A stretch of 64,000 bases of DNA from positions 4,650,001-4,714,000 of the forward strand of contig NZ_CP134399.1 of NCBI RefSeq assembly GCF_002968295.1. The letters are read 5' to 3'. The notes beneath the pieces were generated by a model, which searched no databases, was not told where the DNA came from, and saw nothing but the letters and a program-made list of their open reading frames with translations. The stretch comes from Mycobacterium sp. ITM-2016-00317. GTDB lineage: Bacteria > Actinomycetota > Actinomycetes > Mycobacteriales > Mycobacteriaceae. Made by a program: the position numbers and the translations under genes. Below are positions 22,662-30,816 of the stretch, one piece after another (the first letter of the stretch is position 1; every line of letters begins with the position of its first letter).

Positions 22662-22734
22662 TGGAGCTAAGGGGAATCGAACCCCTGACCTTCTCGATGC
22701 GAACGAGACGCGCTACCAACTGCGCTATAGCCCC
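22662..22734 (-). tRNA. tRNA-Ala (anticodon CGC)
   Basis: On the minus strand the acceptor GGGGCTA pairs with TAGCTCC, including the G3-U70 wobble that identifies alanine tRNAs. The D-arm is GCGC/GCGC, the anticodon stem TCTCG/CGAGA encloses loop TTCGCAT (anticodon CGC, reading GCG), and the T-arm AGGGG/CCCCT encloses TTCGATT. The discriminator is A and CCA is not encoded. Total 73 nt. Confidence 0.97.
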
Positions 22735-22787
22735 TGGTGCCGGTACAGGTTATCAGCCACCGGTCACCGACTGAAATCGCGAGGTCG

Positions 22788-23810
22788 TTACTGCCCCGCA
22801 GCCCGCGGAAGGTCGTAGTGACGCGAGAACGGCACGTACTCCAGATGCTCGAACTCCGGGTCCTCGTCGTCGATCTCCAGCACGGCGGCACCGGGCCTGC
22901 GCAGGCGTGACGGAGTGAGGTCGAACTCCGGGTCGCTGGTGTTCTCGACCCCCAGCCGCGATCGGGCCATCCGCTGGGCGCGACGCCGGCGCAGCTGCTC
23001 CTCGATGCGGGTCTGACGCCGCAGGTAGGCCAAATAGAGCGCGGTGACGGTGCCGACCGCACCGCAGGCCCACCACATCGACGGCGACCAGGTGTACGCC
23101 GCGACGGCGCTGGTCAGCAGCAGCACCGCCATCACGGCGATGGTGCGGGCGCGGAACCGGTACTTGCGGGCCGAGACCGCGGCCGCGGTCGTCGACTCGC
23201 GGCGCCTGCGCCGTGCCGCGCTGATCGACTCGGCCATCCGCTGGTCGTCCTCGGTCGCCGCCTCGGGCTCGGCCTGGTCCTCGTCGTACTCGTACTCGTA
23301 CTCGGCCACCGAGTAGACGCCCGTGTCCTCCGGATCGTGTTCCTCGTCCTCGGCCGACGGCGGGACCGGGTCTTCGCCCGCGGCCTGGTCGGTGCCGGGG
23401 TCGTCGTAGTCCGCAGTGACTTCCTCGACGTCGGCTTCTGCGGTCACCGGCGCTGCTTCGGCGGCCGGCAGCGCGCCCGAATCCTCGACGACGTCCACGT
23501 CGAGGTAGTCCGGCTCCGCGGCGTCCTCGACCTCGGCCGCGACCCGCACCATCGTGGTGGTGGGCGCGGCGTCCTCGAGGTCCGCGGACTCATCGGCGGG
23601 TCGCCAGTCGGGGTCGCTACGGTGCCCCGCGGCGGGTCCTCCGCGCCGGCGTAACCGGGCACCGGCGCCGCTGTTGAGCACGCGGGTGGACAGCGCGACG
23701 TCGCTGGTGCGGCGGACCGCGTCACGCTTGCTGATCAACATCGGAACAAGCACGAAGAGCCAAAGCACAACGAGCGAGATCCAGAGAAGAGATTGGGGGA
23801 TGCTTGGCAT
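22788..23810 (-). CDS. sepX: Divisome protein SepX/GlpR
   Basis: 340-aa membrane protein. It begins with one transmembrane helix (SLLWISLVVLWLFVLVPMLI), then a long acidic low-complexity cytoplasmic region (residues about 75-195, rich in E, D, Y), a second hydrophobic hairpin (TIAVMAVLLLTSAVAAYTW) and a basic segment (RRRRAQRMARSRLG). This matches the membrane receptor of the gephyrin-like division protein Glp in Corynebacterium (GlpR) and SepX of Streptomyces; the M. tuberculosis counterpart is Rv0996. Downstream of glp and rimJ in the same direction, it probably recruits Glp to the septum. Confidence 0.9.
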   Translation of the reverse strand: MPSIPQSLLWISLVVLWLFVLVPMLISKRDAVRRTSDVALSTRVLNSGAGARLRRRGGPAAGHRSDPDWRPADESADLEDAAPTTTMVRVAAEVEDAAEPDYLDVDVVEDSGALPAAEAAPVTAEADVEEVTADYDDPGTDQAAGEDPVPPSAEDEEHDPEDTGVYSVAEYEYEYDEDQAEPEAATEDDQRMAESISAARRRRRESTTAAAVSARKYRFRARTIAVMAVLLLTSAVAAYTWSPSMWWACGAVGTVTALYLAYLRRQTRIEEQLRRRRAQRMARSRLGVENTSDPEFDLTPSRLRRPGAAVLEIDDEDPEFEHLEYVPFSRHYDLPRAAGQ

Positions 23811-24021
23811 GTCGCCTGCTCCTTTCCCCATCAGGCTAGGTCTGTGACCAGCGCATCCGTGGGCGGCGCGCCGAGCCAATTACACACCTGTAATTCACGG
23901 GATACAAGCACCAATAGTCACACGTGTCACATCAGTAACAATGGGACGTAATAATGGGACGGTAATAACGCCATTTGCGGCCCGTATTGCCCGGCGCGGC
24001 GACAGCGTGCGCCGCGGGCCT

Positions 24022-24675
24022 TCAGGCCCAGGACGCGCGGCCCGCGCGCACCAGTGCGGCGGCGACGGGGCCGCTCAGCTCCTCGACCGTCAACGCCACC
24101 AACAGATGGTCCCGCCATCCGCCGTCGACGTCGAGGTAGCGCTTCAGCAGGCCTTCCTCCCGGAAACCCGCCTTTGCCAGCACCGCACGGCTGGCCCCGT
24201 TCTCCGGGCGCACGGTGGCCTCGACGCGGTGCAGCATCACCGGCCCGAAGCAGTGGTCGAGCCCCAGCGCCAGGGCCGCGGTGGCCACCCCGCCGCCGAC
24301 CGACGCGCTGGCCACCCAGTAACCGATCCACGCCGACCGCAACGCGCCGTGGGTGACGTTGCCGATCGTCAACTGCCCGGCGAACTGGCCGTCCAGTTCG
24401 ATCACATACGGCAGCATGCGGCCCTTACGGGCCTCCGAGCGCAGGCTCGAGCACACCGAAGGCCACGACGAAACCGCGTGTCGCACTTCCCAATCCAACT
24501 CAGCCGTAGGCTCCCACGGTTCGAGATGCGCGCGGTCGGCCAGCCGGATCCTGCTCCACTGCGCGGCGTCGCGCAGCCGCACCGGACGCAGCCGGACCAC
24601 CCCGGCGGGCACCCGCAGTGGACCGGCAGACAGCGGCCAGCCGGGATGTTGCGAGCGCGAACTCAACAGGTTCAT
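24022..24675 (-). CDS. rimJ: GNAT family N-acetyltransferase (RimJ/RimL type)
   Basis: 217-aa acetyltransferase: VRLRPVRLRDAAQWSRIRLA at the start of the fold, AWIGYWVASASVGGGVATAA as the acetyl-CoA loop, then HRVEATVRPENGASRAVLAK and GFREEGLLKRYLDVDGGWRD. The RimJ/RimL group acetylates protein N-termini, including ribosomal proteins; the real target here is unknown. ATG 24675 lies 19 bp after the glp stop. It sits between glp and its receptor gene sepX/glpR in the same operon (Rv0994-Rv0996 order), so a role linked to cell division is possible. Confidence 0.88.
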   Translation of the reverse strand: MNLLSSRSQHPGWPLSAGPLRVPAGVVRLRPVRLRDAAQWSRIRLADRAHLEPWEPTAELDWEVRHAVSSWPSVCSSLRSEARKGRMLPYVIELDGQFAGQLTIGNVTHGALRSAWIGYWVASASVGGGVATAALALGLDHCFGPVMLHRVEATVRPENGASRAVLAKAGFREEGLLKRYLDVDGGWRDHLLVALTVEELSGPVAAALVRAGRASWA

Positions 24676-24694
24676 CACCGCCGCGTTCTCGCGT

Positions 24695-25978
24695 TCACCC
24701 GCGTTGGGCCAGGAATGCGACGTCGACGATCTCCCCGGTGCGGATCTGCTCCGCCTCGCTGGGAACGACGACCAGACAGTTTGCCTCGGCAAGCGTCGCG
24801 AGCAGGTGTGAGGATGCGCCGGGTGCCCCGCCGAGCGCCTGCACGAGGTACTCGCCGGTGTCCTGATCGCGCATCAGCTGCCCTCGCAGGAAGCCCTTGC
24901 GGCCGGCCACCGACTCGATCGGCGACAGCGCGCGCGCCGGCACGATCCGCCGCGTCGCCTGCCGCTTGCCCAGCGAGAGCCGGATCAGCGGCCGCACCAT
25001 CACCTCGAACACCACCAGCGCGCTGACCGGGTTGGCGGGCAGCAGGAACACCGGGACACCGTCGGCACCGAGCTGGCCGAACCCCTGCACGGACCCCGGG
25101 TGCATCGCGATCCGGGTGACCTCCATCTCGCCGAGCTCGGCCAGCACCGCGCGCACGCCTTCGGCGGCGGCCCCGCCGACGGCCCCGGCGATGACAACCG
25201 CCTCGGACCGGCCGAGCTGGCCTTCCACCACTTCGCGCAGCTTCTTGGGATCGGTGGGAACGATGCCGACCCGGTTCACCTCGGCGCCGGCGTCCCGCCC
25301 GGCCGCCGCCAGTGCGTAGGAGTTGACGTCGTAGACCTGCCCGTTGCCCGGCGTGCGGGAGATGTCGACGAGTTCACCGCCTACCGACAGCACCGACAAC
25401 CGCGGCCGCGGATGCACCAGCACCCGTTCGCGCCCGACCGCGGCCAGCAGACCCACCTGGGCGGGGCCGATGATCGCGCCGGCACGGACCGCGACGTCAC
25501 CGGGTTGCACGTCGTCGCCGGTGCGGCGCACATAGGCGCCCGAACGCACGCCGCGCAGCACCCGAACCCGCGAGTCGCCGCCGTCGGTCCACCGCAGCGG
25601 CAGCACCGCGTCGGCCAGCGTGGGCATCGGCGCCCCGGTCTGCACGCGCGCCGCCTGCCGGGGCTGCAGCCGGCTGGGTGTGCGGGCGCCGGCCTCGATC
25701 AGGCCCATCACCGGCAAACTGATCTCCCGCGGCCTGCCCTCGTCGCGGTCGGCGTCACCGTCCGCGTCGGGGTCGGCCGCGCCGCCGATGCCGAGGACAT
25801 CCACACTGCGCACCGCGTAGCCGTCGATCGCGGCCTGGTCGAAACCGGGCAGCGGACGCTCGGTGACCACCTCTTCCGCGCACATCAGCCCCTGAGCTTC
25901 GGCGATCGCGACGCGCACCGGCCGCGGCGCCACCGCCGCAGCTGCTACCCGGGCTTGTTGCTCCTCCACCGAACGCAC
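24695..25978 (-). CDS. glp: Gephyrin-like protein Glp (MoeA-type molybdotransferase)
   Basis: 427-aa MoeA-fold protein. The N-terminal MoeA segment LPGFDQAAIDGYAVRSVDV, the cap domain, the MoCF/MPT-binding domain (VLSVGGELVDI, AVVIAGAVGGAAAEGVRAVL) and FLLPANPVSALVVFEVMVRP are in order. The usual TGGVS and LPGNP motifs of active MoeA are altered to AGAVGG and LPANP, which fits the corynebacterial Glp, a divisome protein not needed for molybdopterin synthesis. GTG 25978 has AAAGG upstream. Downstream genes are rimJ and sepX/glpR; galU lies upstream. Confidence 0.88.
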   Translation of the reverse strand: MRSVEEQQARVAAAAVAPRPVRVAIAEAQGLMCAEEVVTERPLPGFDQAAIDGYAVRSVDVLGIGGAADPDADGDADRDEGRPREISLPVMGLIEAGARTPSRLQPRQAARVQTGAPMPTLADAVLPLRWTDGGDSRVRVLRGVRSGAYVRRTGDDVQPGDVAVRAGAIIGPAQVGLLAAVGRERVLVHPRPRLSVLSVGGELVDISRTPGNGQVYDVNSYALAAAGRDAGAEVNRVGIVPTDPKKLREVVEGQLGRSEAVVIAGAVGGAAAEGVRAVLAELGEMEVTRIAMHPGSVQGFGQLGADGVPVFLLPANPVSALVVFEVMVRPLIRLSLGKRQATRRIVPARALSPIESVAGRKGFLRGQLMRDQDTGEYLVQALGGAPGASSHLLATLAEANCLVVVPSEAEQIRTGEIVDVAFLAQRG

Positions 25979-26050
25979 GGCACGCCTTTCTCACGTTGCA
26001 CGGGCTGACATCGACCGATCGGCCCGCGGATGCGCTCGAGAGTGCAGCCG

Positions 26051-26974
26051 CTACGGCTCGGACGTCGCCGGAGCGAGACCCAGCCGCTCGACCAACCACC
26101 GGCGCAATTCAGGCCCGTAGTCGTCCCGCTCCAACGCAAAGTCAACCGCAGCCTTCAGGTAGCCCCCGGGATTTCCCAGGTCGTGTCGAGATCCGCGGTG
26201 GACGACGACGTGGACGGGATGGCCCTCCTCGATCAGCAGCGCGATCGCGTCGGTGAGTTGCAGCTCTCCCCCGGCACCACGCGGAATGCGCCGCAGCGCG
26301 TCGAAGATCGCCCGGTCCAGCACGTAGCGCCCGGCCGCGGCGAACAGCGACGGCGCCTCCTCGGCCTTCGGCTTCTCGACCATGCCCTTGACCTTGAGCA
26401 CGTTCGGGTTCGCGGCGTCGGGGAGTTCCTCGACGTCGAACACGCCGTAGGCGCTGATGTCCTCGCGGTCCACCTCGATCGCGCAGAGCACGGTGCCGCC
26501 ACGCTTGGCGCGCACCTTCGACATGATCTCCAGCACACCGGTGGGCAGCACCAGGTCGTCGGGCAGCAGCACGGCCACCGCGTCCTCGTCGGGCGACAGG
26601 CTGGCCTCGACGCAGCCGACGGCGTGGCCGAGACCGAGCGGCTCGGCCTGGACCACCGACTCCACCTTGATCAGCGCGGGCGCCCGCCGGACCTTCTCCA
26701 GCATCGTCTTCTTGCCGCGGGCCTCCAGCGTGCCCTCCAGCACCAGGTCCTCGACGAAATGCGCGACGACACCGTCCTTGCCCTCGGAGGTGATGATCAC
26801 CAGCCGCTCGGCGCCGGCTTCGGCGGCCTCGGCGGCGACCAGTTCGATCCCGGGCGTGTCGACGACCGGCAGCAACTCCTTGGGCACCGTCTTGGTGGCG
26901 GGGAGAAAACGCGTTCCCAACCCCGCTGCGGGGACGATCGCAGTGCGCGGAATGGCAACTTCAGGCCGGTTCAT
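26051..26974 (-). CDS. galU: UTP--glucose-1-phosphate uridylyltransferase
   Basis: Makes UDP-glucose from UTP and glucose-1-phosphate for cell-wall glycans, trehalose and glycogen. The 307-aa protein has the nucleotide-binding signature VPAAGLGTRFLPATKTVPKE, the lysine site in GMVEKPKAEEAPS, LLPDDLV with the metal Asp, and ELQLTDAIALLIEEG. ATG 26974 is preceded by minus-strand TAGTGT with 7 nt spacing, so it is likely leaderless. It is divergent from the 5-FTHF cyclo-ligase gene and heads the galU-glp-rimJ-sepX run. Confidence 0.96.
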   Translation of the reverse strand: MNRPEVAIPRTAIVPAAGLGTRFLPATKTVPKELLPVVDTPGIELVAAEAAEAGAERLVIITSEGKDGVVAHFVEDLVLEGTLEARGKKTMLEKVRRAPALIKVESVVQAEPLGLGHAVGCVEASLSPDEDAVAVLLPDDLVLPTGVLEIMSKVRAKRGGTVLCAIEVDREDISAYGVFDVEELPDAANPNVLKVKGMVEKPKAEEAPSLFAAAGRYVLDRAIFDALRRIPRGAGGELQLTDAIALLIEEGHPVHVVVHRGSRHDLGNPGGYLKAAVDFALERDDYGPELRRWLVERLGLAPATSEP

Positions 26975-26981
26975 CGTTCAC

Positions 26982-26987
26982 ACACTA
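26982..26987 (-). promoter_or_regulatory. galU -10 element
   Basis: Minus-strand TAGTGT (26987-26982), 7 nt before the galU ATG; predicts a leaderless mRNA. Confidence 0.5.
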
Positions 26988-27040
26988 ACCTCTCTGAGTC
27001 GGTAGTTCCTTTCTTACCCCGTCGTCAAGAGGACTAGTCG

Positions 27041-27670
27041 GTGCCGGTCACCAAATCACATCTGCGGGCCGAAATCCTCAGCGCCCGGCGATCATTGAAT
27101 CAGCAAACACGTAGCTGGGAGGCGGACCGACTGGTCCGCCATCTCGCCACGCTGGCGTCGCCGCGGTCGGTGATCTGCGCGTACATCCCGGTCGGCGCGG
27201 AACCCGGATCGGTCGCCATGGTCGACGATCTGGTGCAACGAGGCTGTACGGTGCTGCTTCCGGTCGCGCGCGAGGACGGGGACGGCACGCCCCAACCGCT
27301 GCAGTGGGGCCGGTACGTGCCCGGCACGCTCGTCGCGGCGCCGTTCGGTCTCCGCGAACCGCCCCCGCCGTGGCTACCTGCCGAGCGGGTGCGCGACGCG
27401 CAAACGGTGCTGGTGCCCGCCCTGGCGGTCGACCGCCAGGGCGCGCGCCTGGGTCGCGGCGCCGGTTATTACGACCGGACCCTGCCGCTGGCGGCGCCCG
27501 GGGCGGTGCTGGCGGCGGTGGTGCGCGACGACGAACTCGTCGACCACCTGCCGAGCGAGCCGCACGACGTCCGGATGACCCACGCGCTGACACCTCAGCA
27601 GGGGTTGCTGGCGCTGGGCCGGGGCGGTCCCGCGGAATGCCGCGGGCCAGGTGGCGGTTCTAGCACTTGA
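27041..27670 (+). CDS. 5-formyltetrahydrofolate cyclo-ligase
   Basis: ATP-dependent conversion of 5-formyl-THF to 5,10-methenyl-THF (MTHFS). The 209-aa protein has the N-terminal basic substrate-binding helix (KSHLRAEILSARRSLNQQTR), VPALAVDRQGARLGRGAGYYDR, which contains the ATP/Mg loop GRGAGYYDR, and DVRMTHALTP near the end. GTG 27041 has AAGAGG 8 nt upstream. The reading frame ends inside the CIRCE element of the next gene, so the two genes are tightly packed. Corresponds to Rv0992c. Confidence 0.93.
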   Translation: MPVTKSHLRAEILSARRSLNQQTRSWEADRLVRHLATLASPRSVICAYIPVGAEPGSVAMVDDLVQRGCTVLLPVAREDGDGTPQPLQWGRYVPGTLVAAPFGLREPPPPWLPAERVRDAQTVLVPALAVDRQGARLGRGAGYYDRTLPLAAPGAVLAAVVRDDELVDHLPSEPHDVRMTHALTPQQGLLALGRGGPAECRGPGGGSST

Positions 27671-27686
27671 ACTTGTAGAGTGCTAA
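27660..27686. promoter_or_regulatory. CIRCE (HrcA operator)
   Basis: CTAGCACTT (27660-27668), a 9-nt spacer, then GAGTGCTAA (27678-27686). The right arm is a perfect CIRCE half and the left differs at its two end bases from TTAGCACTC. It lies 26 bp before the FmdB-like gene and overlaps the stop codon of the gene upstream. Confidence 0.88.
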
Positions 27687-27712
27687 GAAGTTTGACCATC
27701 TCGGAGGTTTGA

Positions 27713-28063
27713 GTGCCCACCTATTCTTATGCGTGCACCGATTGCCACAACAAGTTCGACGTGGTGCAGGCGTTCACCGACGATTCGCTGACCGAATGCC
27801 CGCAGTGCCACGGCCGGTTGCGCAAGGTCTTCGGCAAGGTCGGCGTGGTCTTCAAGGGCAGCGGCTTCTACCGCACCGACAGCCGGGAGTCCGGCAAGAG
27901 TTCCGGTGGCGGCAGCTCCTCGAACGGTGCTTCGTCCTCATCGGAGAAGTCCACGTCGGAGAAGTCCTCGTCGTCTGACAAGTCGTCGTCCGACAAGTCG
28001 TCCGCGTCGGGCAGCTCCTCGTCGAGCGGTTCTTCGGCGCCTGCGGCCGCCGCGTCCAGCTGA
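27713..28063 (+). CDS. FmdB-type zinc-ribbon protein, Ruc-like redox-regulated chaperone
   Basis: 116-aa protein. The first 60 residues form an FmdB zinc ribbon (YSYACTDCHNKFDVV and LTECPQCHGRLRKVFG, two CxxC pairs), followed by GVVFKGSGFYRTDS and a disordered Ser/Lys/Asp-rich tail (about residues 60-116). This matches M. tuberculosis Rv0991c (Ruc), a zinc- and redox-controlled chaperone that works with Hsp70 under oxidation. The CIRCE operator upstream puts it in the HrcA heat-shock regulon. GTG 27713 has GGAGG 5 nt upstream. Confidence 0.93.
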   Translation: MPTYSYACTDCHNKFDVVQAFTDDSLTECPQCHGRLRKVFGKVGVVFKGSGFYRTDSRESGKSSGGGSSSNGASSSSEKSTSEKSSSSDKSSSDKSSASGSSSSSGSSAPAAAASS

Positions 28064-28130
28064 CACGACTTATCCACAGCGGCGCAGATCGCTGCTGCCG
28101 CACGCCGTCGGCACCCGTTAGCGTCGGCTC

Positions 28131-28784
28131 ATGGGACATCCGTTGGACCGGTCGGCGCTCGACCGGTTGGGGCGTGCGTTGCGCCCCGATTGGACACGGA
28201 CCCCGACCGCCAGACGGGTCCTCGCCGGCGGGCTGGTGCTGCTGGCCGCGGCCGCCGCGTGGCGGGGTGATCCCAGCGCCGACATGGCAGACGTGGTGGT
28301 GACCGCACACGATCTCAGCCCCGGCGCCGCCATCACCGCTGCCGATCTGCAGGTGGAACGCCGCGCCATGTCCGCGGTACCCGAAGGCGCGCAGACCGCG
28401 GTCGACGCCGTGGTCGGCGCCACGCTGGCCGGCCCGGCCCGCCGCGGCGAGATCCTCACCGACGTGCGGTTGCTCGGCCCGCGGCTGGCCGAGTCCGCCG
28501 CCGGGCCCGATGCGCGGATCGTGCCGATCCCGCTGGCCGATGCGGCGCTGACCGATCTCGTCCGGACCGGGGACGTCGTCGACGTGGTGGCTGCGCCGGT
28601 CGACGAGGCCGCCGAGCCGCGGGTGATCGCGACCGACGCGGTGGTGGTCCTGGTTTCGGCGAAGGACAGCGGCATCGGCGCCCGCGGTTCGGGCCGCGTG
28701 GTCCTCGTCGCCCTACCCTCCGCGGCGGCGAAGTCGGTCGCCGGGGCGGCCCTGGTGTCCGCGGTGACGCTGACGCTGCACTAG
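28131..28784 (+). CDS. SAF-domain protein (CpaB/RcpC-like)
   Basis: 217-aa protein with one N-terminal hydrophobic helix (residues about 28-42, RVLAGGLVLLAAAAAW) and an exported SAF domain (VVVTAHDLSPGAAITAADLQ), followed by an RcpC-like segment (ARIVPIPLADAALTDLVRTG DVVDV). CpaB/RcpC proteins assist Flp-pilus assembly, but no tad/flp genes are near, so that role is uncertain. ATG 28131 has TAGCGT (28119-28124) 6 nt upstream, indicating a leaderless mRNA. It ends at a strong terminator. The location corresponds to Rv0990c. Confidence 0.82.
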   Translation: MGHPLDRSALDRLGRALRPDWTRTPTARRVLAGGLVLLAAAAAWRGDPSADMADVVVTAHDLSPGAAITAADLQVERRAMSAVPEGAQTAVDAVVGATLAGPARRGEILTDVRLLGPRLAESAAGPDARIVPIPLADAALTDLVRTGDVVDVVAAPVDEAAEPRVIATDAVVVLVSAKDSGIGARGSGRVVLVALPSAAAKSVAGAALVSAVTLTLH

Positions 28785-28791
28785 ACAGACA

Positions 28792-28823
28792 AAAGCGCCC
28801 CCGGGGAGACCCGGGGGCGCTTT
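28792..28823. terminator. Bidirectional intrinsic terminator
   Basis: Perfect 14-bp stem (28792-28805 with 28810-28823) with loop GAGA. The arms start AAAGCG and end CGCTTT, giving A/T-rich ends on both strands. It lies between the convergent SAF-domain gene and the small secreted-protein gene. Confidence 0.92.
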
Positions 28824-28834
28824 CGCAGGTCAGA

Positions 28835-29188
28835 TCACCAGTCGCCGATACCGGGACCGACGGGGTACGCGCCCTCGAACGCGGAGGCGGTGGAGCCCAC
28901 GACAGCCTTGGTCGTGTCGCGTACCTCGCCGAACGCGTTGATCGTGCCGGCGTCCGCGACGCGCGACTCGGAGATGCCGCGTGCGACACCGAAGTCGTTG
29001 ATGCGGACCACCGAGAACTCGCTGGCCTGTCGGCTGGTGACCGTCGGGCCCGGGCCGACCTCGTTGACGTCGGCGCTGGCCGTCCCGGCTCCGAGTCCGG
29101 CGAAGGCTGTGGCCACTGCGAACGAGCCCAGGCTCAGAACACCCAGCTTCTTCGAACTGCGGGTAGCCGCTTTGGCGTGCTTGGCCAT
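28835..29188 (-). CDS. Small secreted protein of unknown function
   Basis: 117-aa precursor. The basic N-terminus (MAKHAKAATRSSKKLG) is followed by a hydrophobic core and a signal-peptidase I site at ASA/D (TASADVNEVGPG), leaving a mature protein of about 75 aa with no cysteine, ending PVGPGIGDW. ATG 29188 is preferred over ATG 29194 because AGAGG lies 7 nt upstream of it. I do not recognise a family. It shares the terminator at 28792-28823 with the SAF-domain gene. Confidence 0.7.
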   Translation of the reverse strand: MAKHAKAATRSSKKLGVLSLGSFAVATAFAGLGAGTASADVNEVGPGPTVTSRQASEFSVVRINDFGVARGISESRVADAGTINAFGEVRDTTKAVVGSTASAFEGAYPVGPGIGDW

Positions 29189-29568
29189 CAGCATTCCTCT
29201 TTTGGTAGAAGGACATCGAGTGTCCTCGTGGCGTTATTCAGGCTTGCACAGCGTAGCAGTCAGAACGGCCGTTCGCGCCCCGAGTGGAAGACGTAATTTT
29301 CGACCGATCGTCGCAGGTCCGCACCGGTTTCCCGAGAGTTCTCGCGGCGTTCATGCCCGCCCGCGGACGGGCCTGGTCCCGCCGCCCCGAAGGCCGTTGA
29401 TCACCGCTGAATTCGATTCTGCCCCAACATAATTCAGGAACCCGCCGTCGCCTGGGGGGCGCTACCCCGCCCGGCCCGGCATTTTCCCAGGTCCGCCCGC
29501 GGCCCGGCGGTGGAGGCGTAAATTCCGGTGAGGGGCTCACTAACGAGAGCGAAAGGGGTGTGACCTTC
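29189..29568. other. Divergent intergenic region between secreted-protein gene and mscL
   Basis: 380 bp without a supported gene. It contains a perfect 12-bp palindrome GAACGGCCGTTC (29263-29274) and a small hairpin GGACATCGAGTGTCC near the secreted-protein start. The mscL side has a GAAAGGGG Shine-Dalgarno. I see no riboswitch or clear -10/-35 pair. Confidence 0.5.
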
Positions 29569-30003
29569 ATGTTGAAGGGATTCAAGGAGTTCATCGCGCG
29601 GGGGAATGTCATCGATCTGGCGGTCGCGGTCGTCATCGGCGCCGCGTTCACCGGACTGGTGACCGCATTCACCGAGAACGTCATCCAGCCACTCATCGAT
29701 CGGATCGGCGCGGGCCCCGAGACCGAGTACGGCATCCTGCGAATCCCGCTGGGCGGCGACCAGTTCGTCGACCTGAACGCGGTGTTGTCGGCGGCCATCA
29801 ACTTCCTCATCGTCGCCGCGGTCATCTACTTCGTGATCGTGCTGCCGTTCAAGAAGCTCAAGGAGCGCGACAAGAAGGTGGAATCCGCCGAGACCGAACT
29901 GACCCTGCTGACCGAGATCCGTGATCTGCTGCGCGACACCGCCGCCGACGACGGGGCAGGCAAGCACGTCAGCCAGGCGCGCGTGAACCACACGGAGGAA
30001 TGA
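29569..30003 (+). CDS. mscL: Large-conductance mechanosensitive channel MscL
   Basis: Pentameric emergency valve that opens under membrane tension. The 144-aa protein has the amphipathic start MLKGFKEFIARGNVIDLAVA, TM1 with the gate (VVIGAAFTGLVTAFTENVI), a periplasmic loop (IGAGPETEYGILRIPLGG), TM2 (INFLIVAAVIYFVIVLPFKK) and a cytoplasmic helix. ATG 29569 is preferred over GTG 29560 because family members begin MLKGF and the Shine-Dalgarno fits. Its terminator at 30027-30054 is shared with the porin gene on the other strand. Confidence 0.96.
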   Translation: MLKGFKEFIARGNVIDLAVAVVIGAAFTGLVTAFTENVIQPLIDRIGAGPETEYGILRIPLGGDQFVDLNAVLSAAINFLIVAAVIYFVIVLPFKKLKERDKKVESAETELTLLTEIRDLLRDTAADDGAGKHVSQARVNHTEE

Positions 30004-30026
30004 GAAGAACTACCGAAGAAAACGAA

Positions 30027-30054
30027 ATGGCCCCCGGCGGACGCCGGGGGCCAT
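30027..30054. terminator. Bidirectional intrinsic terminator between mscL and porin gene
   Basis: Perfect 12-bp stem ATGGCCCCCGGC/GCCGGGGGCCAT with loop GGAC. On the minus strand it is followed by a T-rich stretch (TTCGTTTTCTTCGG), so it should act best for the porin gene. Confidence 0.88.
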
Positions 30055-30071
30055 CTCTGTGAAGCCTTGGG

Positions 30072-30701
30072 TCAGTTCATGTTCCAGGGCTCGCCGTAGG
30101 TGGTGACGCTGTCACCGGTCGACGAGATCAGGCGGGCGAACGGACGCAGCAGCACACCGCCGGCAGCGCCGGTGACGGTGCCGTGGGCGTTGGACACCGC
30201 GACCGAACCGGCCGGACCGGCCACGTCCACGGAGAAGGTGGCGACTTCCTGGATGCCGGGGCCGTTGCCCAGGTCCGCGGAGATCGAGACACCCGGGAAC
30301 AGCGGCGGGGTCACGATGCTGTCAGCCAGGTTGCCGTCCAGGCCCCAGCCGTCGAACGCGATGTTCGGGGTGGTGTAGCTGAAGTTGATGCCCACACCCA
30401 GCGACCACGGGAAGCCGACCTGGTAGCCCAGCTCCAGCGTGCCCTCGAAGTCGTCGGCGCCCTCGCCGGCCACGATGTAGCTGGCCTTGCCCGAGTGAAA
30501 CCACTCACGGGTCAGCCGGTTGCGGTCCAACGGGAACACGCCGTTGAGGAACGTGTCCCACTGCTGAACCGTCAGCGTCCGGCCCTGGCCGTCGACCAGG
30601 CTCAGCTCGTTGTCCAGACCTGCATGAGAGGTGCCAGTGCTGGCGAACAGCGCCGCGATGGACGCGACCATCGCGATCAGCACCCGGGTGATTACCTTCA
30701 T
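30072..30701 (-). CDS. MspA family outer-membrane porin (copy A)
   Basis: Octameric mycomembrane porin for small hydrophilic solutes. Precursor of 209 aa: a signal peptide of 27 aa ending SHA/G, then a mature chain starting GLDNELSLVDGQ as in MspA and ending with the family C-terminus YGEPWNMN. The vestibule and barrel segments are near-identical to MspA (VQQWDTFLNGVFPLDRNRLT, GVGINFSYTTPNI). The constriction loop differs: mature residues 88-97 read AFDGWGLDGN where MspA has the D90/D91/D93 ring region. Asp90 remains, 91 is Gly, 92 is Trp. ATG 30701 is used; ATG 30704 is directly upstream. Confidence 0.95.
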   Translation of the reverse strand: MKVITRVLIAMVASIAALFASTGTSHAGLDNELSLVDGQGRTLTVQQWDTFLNGVFPLDRNRLTREWFHSGKASYIVAGEGADDFEGTLELGYQVGFPWSLGVGINFSYTTPNIAFDGWGLDGNLADSIVTPPLFPGVSISADLGNGPGIQEVATFSVDVAGPAGSVAVSNAHGTVTGAAGGVLLRPFARLISSTGDSVTTYGEPWNMN

Positions 30702-30773
30702 CATCTTCCTTCGTTTGGTGGTGGTGGGGGTCGTGCGTCTGTGCCTGGAAAATCGAGAATTCGTGCAGTGGCA

Positions 30774-30803
30774 ACCGGTCCCCGGCGTGTGCCGGGGACC
30801 GGT
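30774..30803. terminator. Terminator hairpin of porin copy B
   Basis: Perfect 13-bp stem ACCGGTCCCCGGC/GCCGGGGACCGGT with loop GTGT, between the two porin genes. No U-tract follows on the minus strand, which is common for mycobacterial terminators, so readthrough into copy A is possible. Confidence 0.75.
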
Positions 30804-30816
30804 CAAAAGCCTTGGG

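Noticed and set aside
27890..28063. Low-complexity Ser/Lys tail as a sequencing or frame error
   Set aside because: A disordered charged, Ser-rich tail is normal for this FmdB/Ruc-like family and the frame is continuous.
28131..28784. Flp/Tad pilus locus
   Set aside because: Only the SAF-domain CpaB-like gene is present; no ATPase, secretin or pilin genes surround it.
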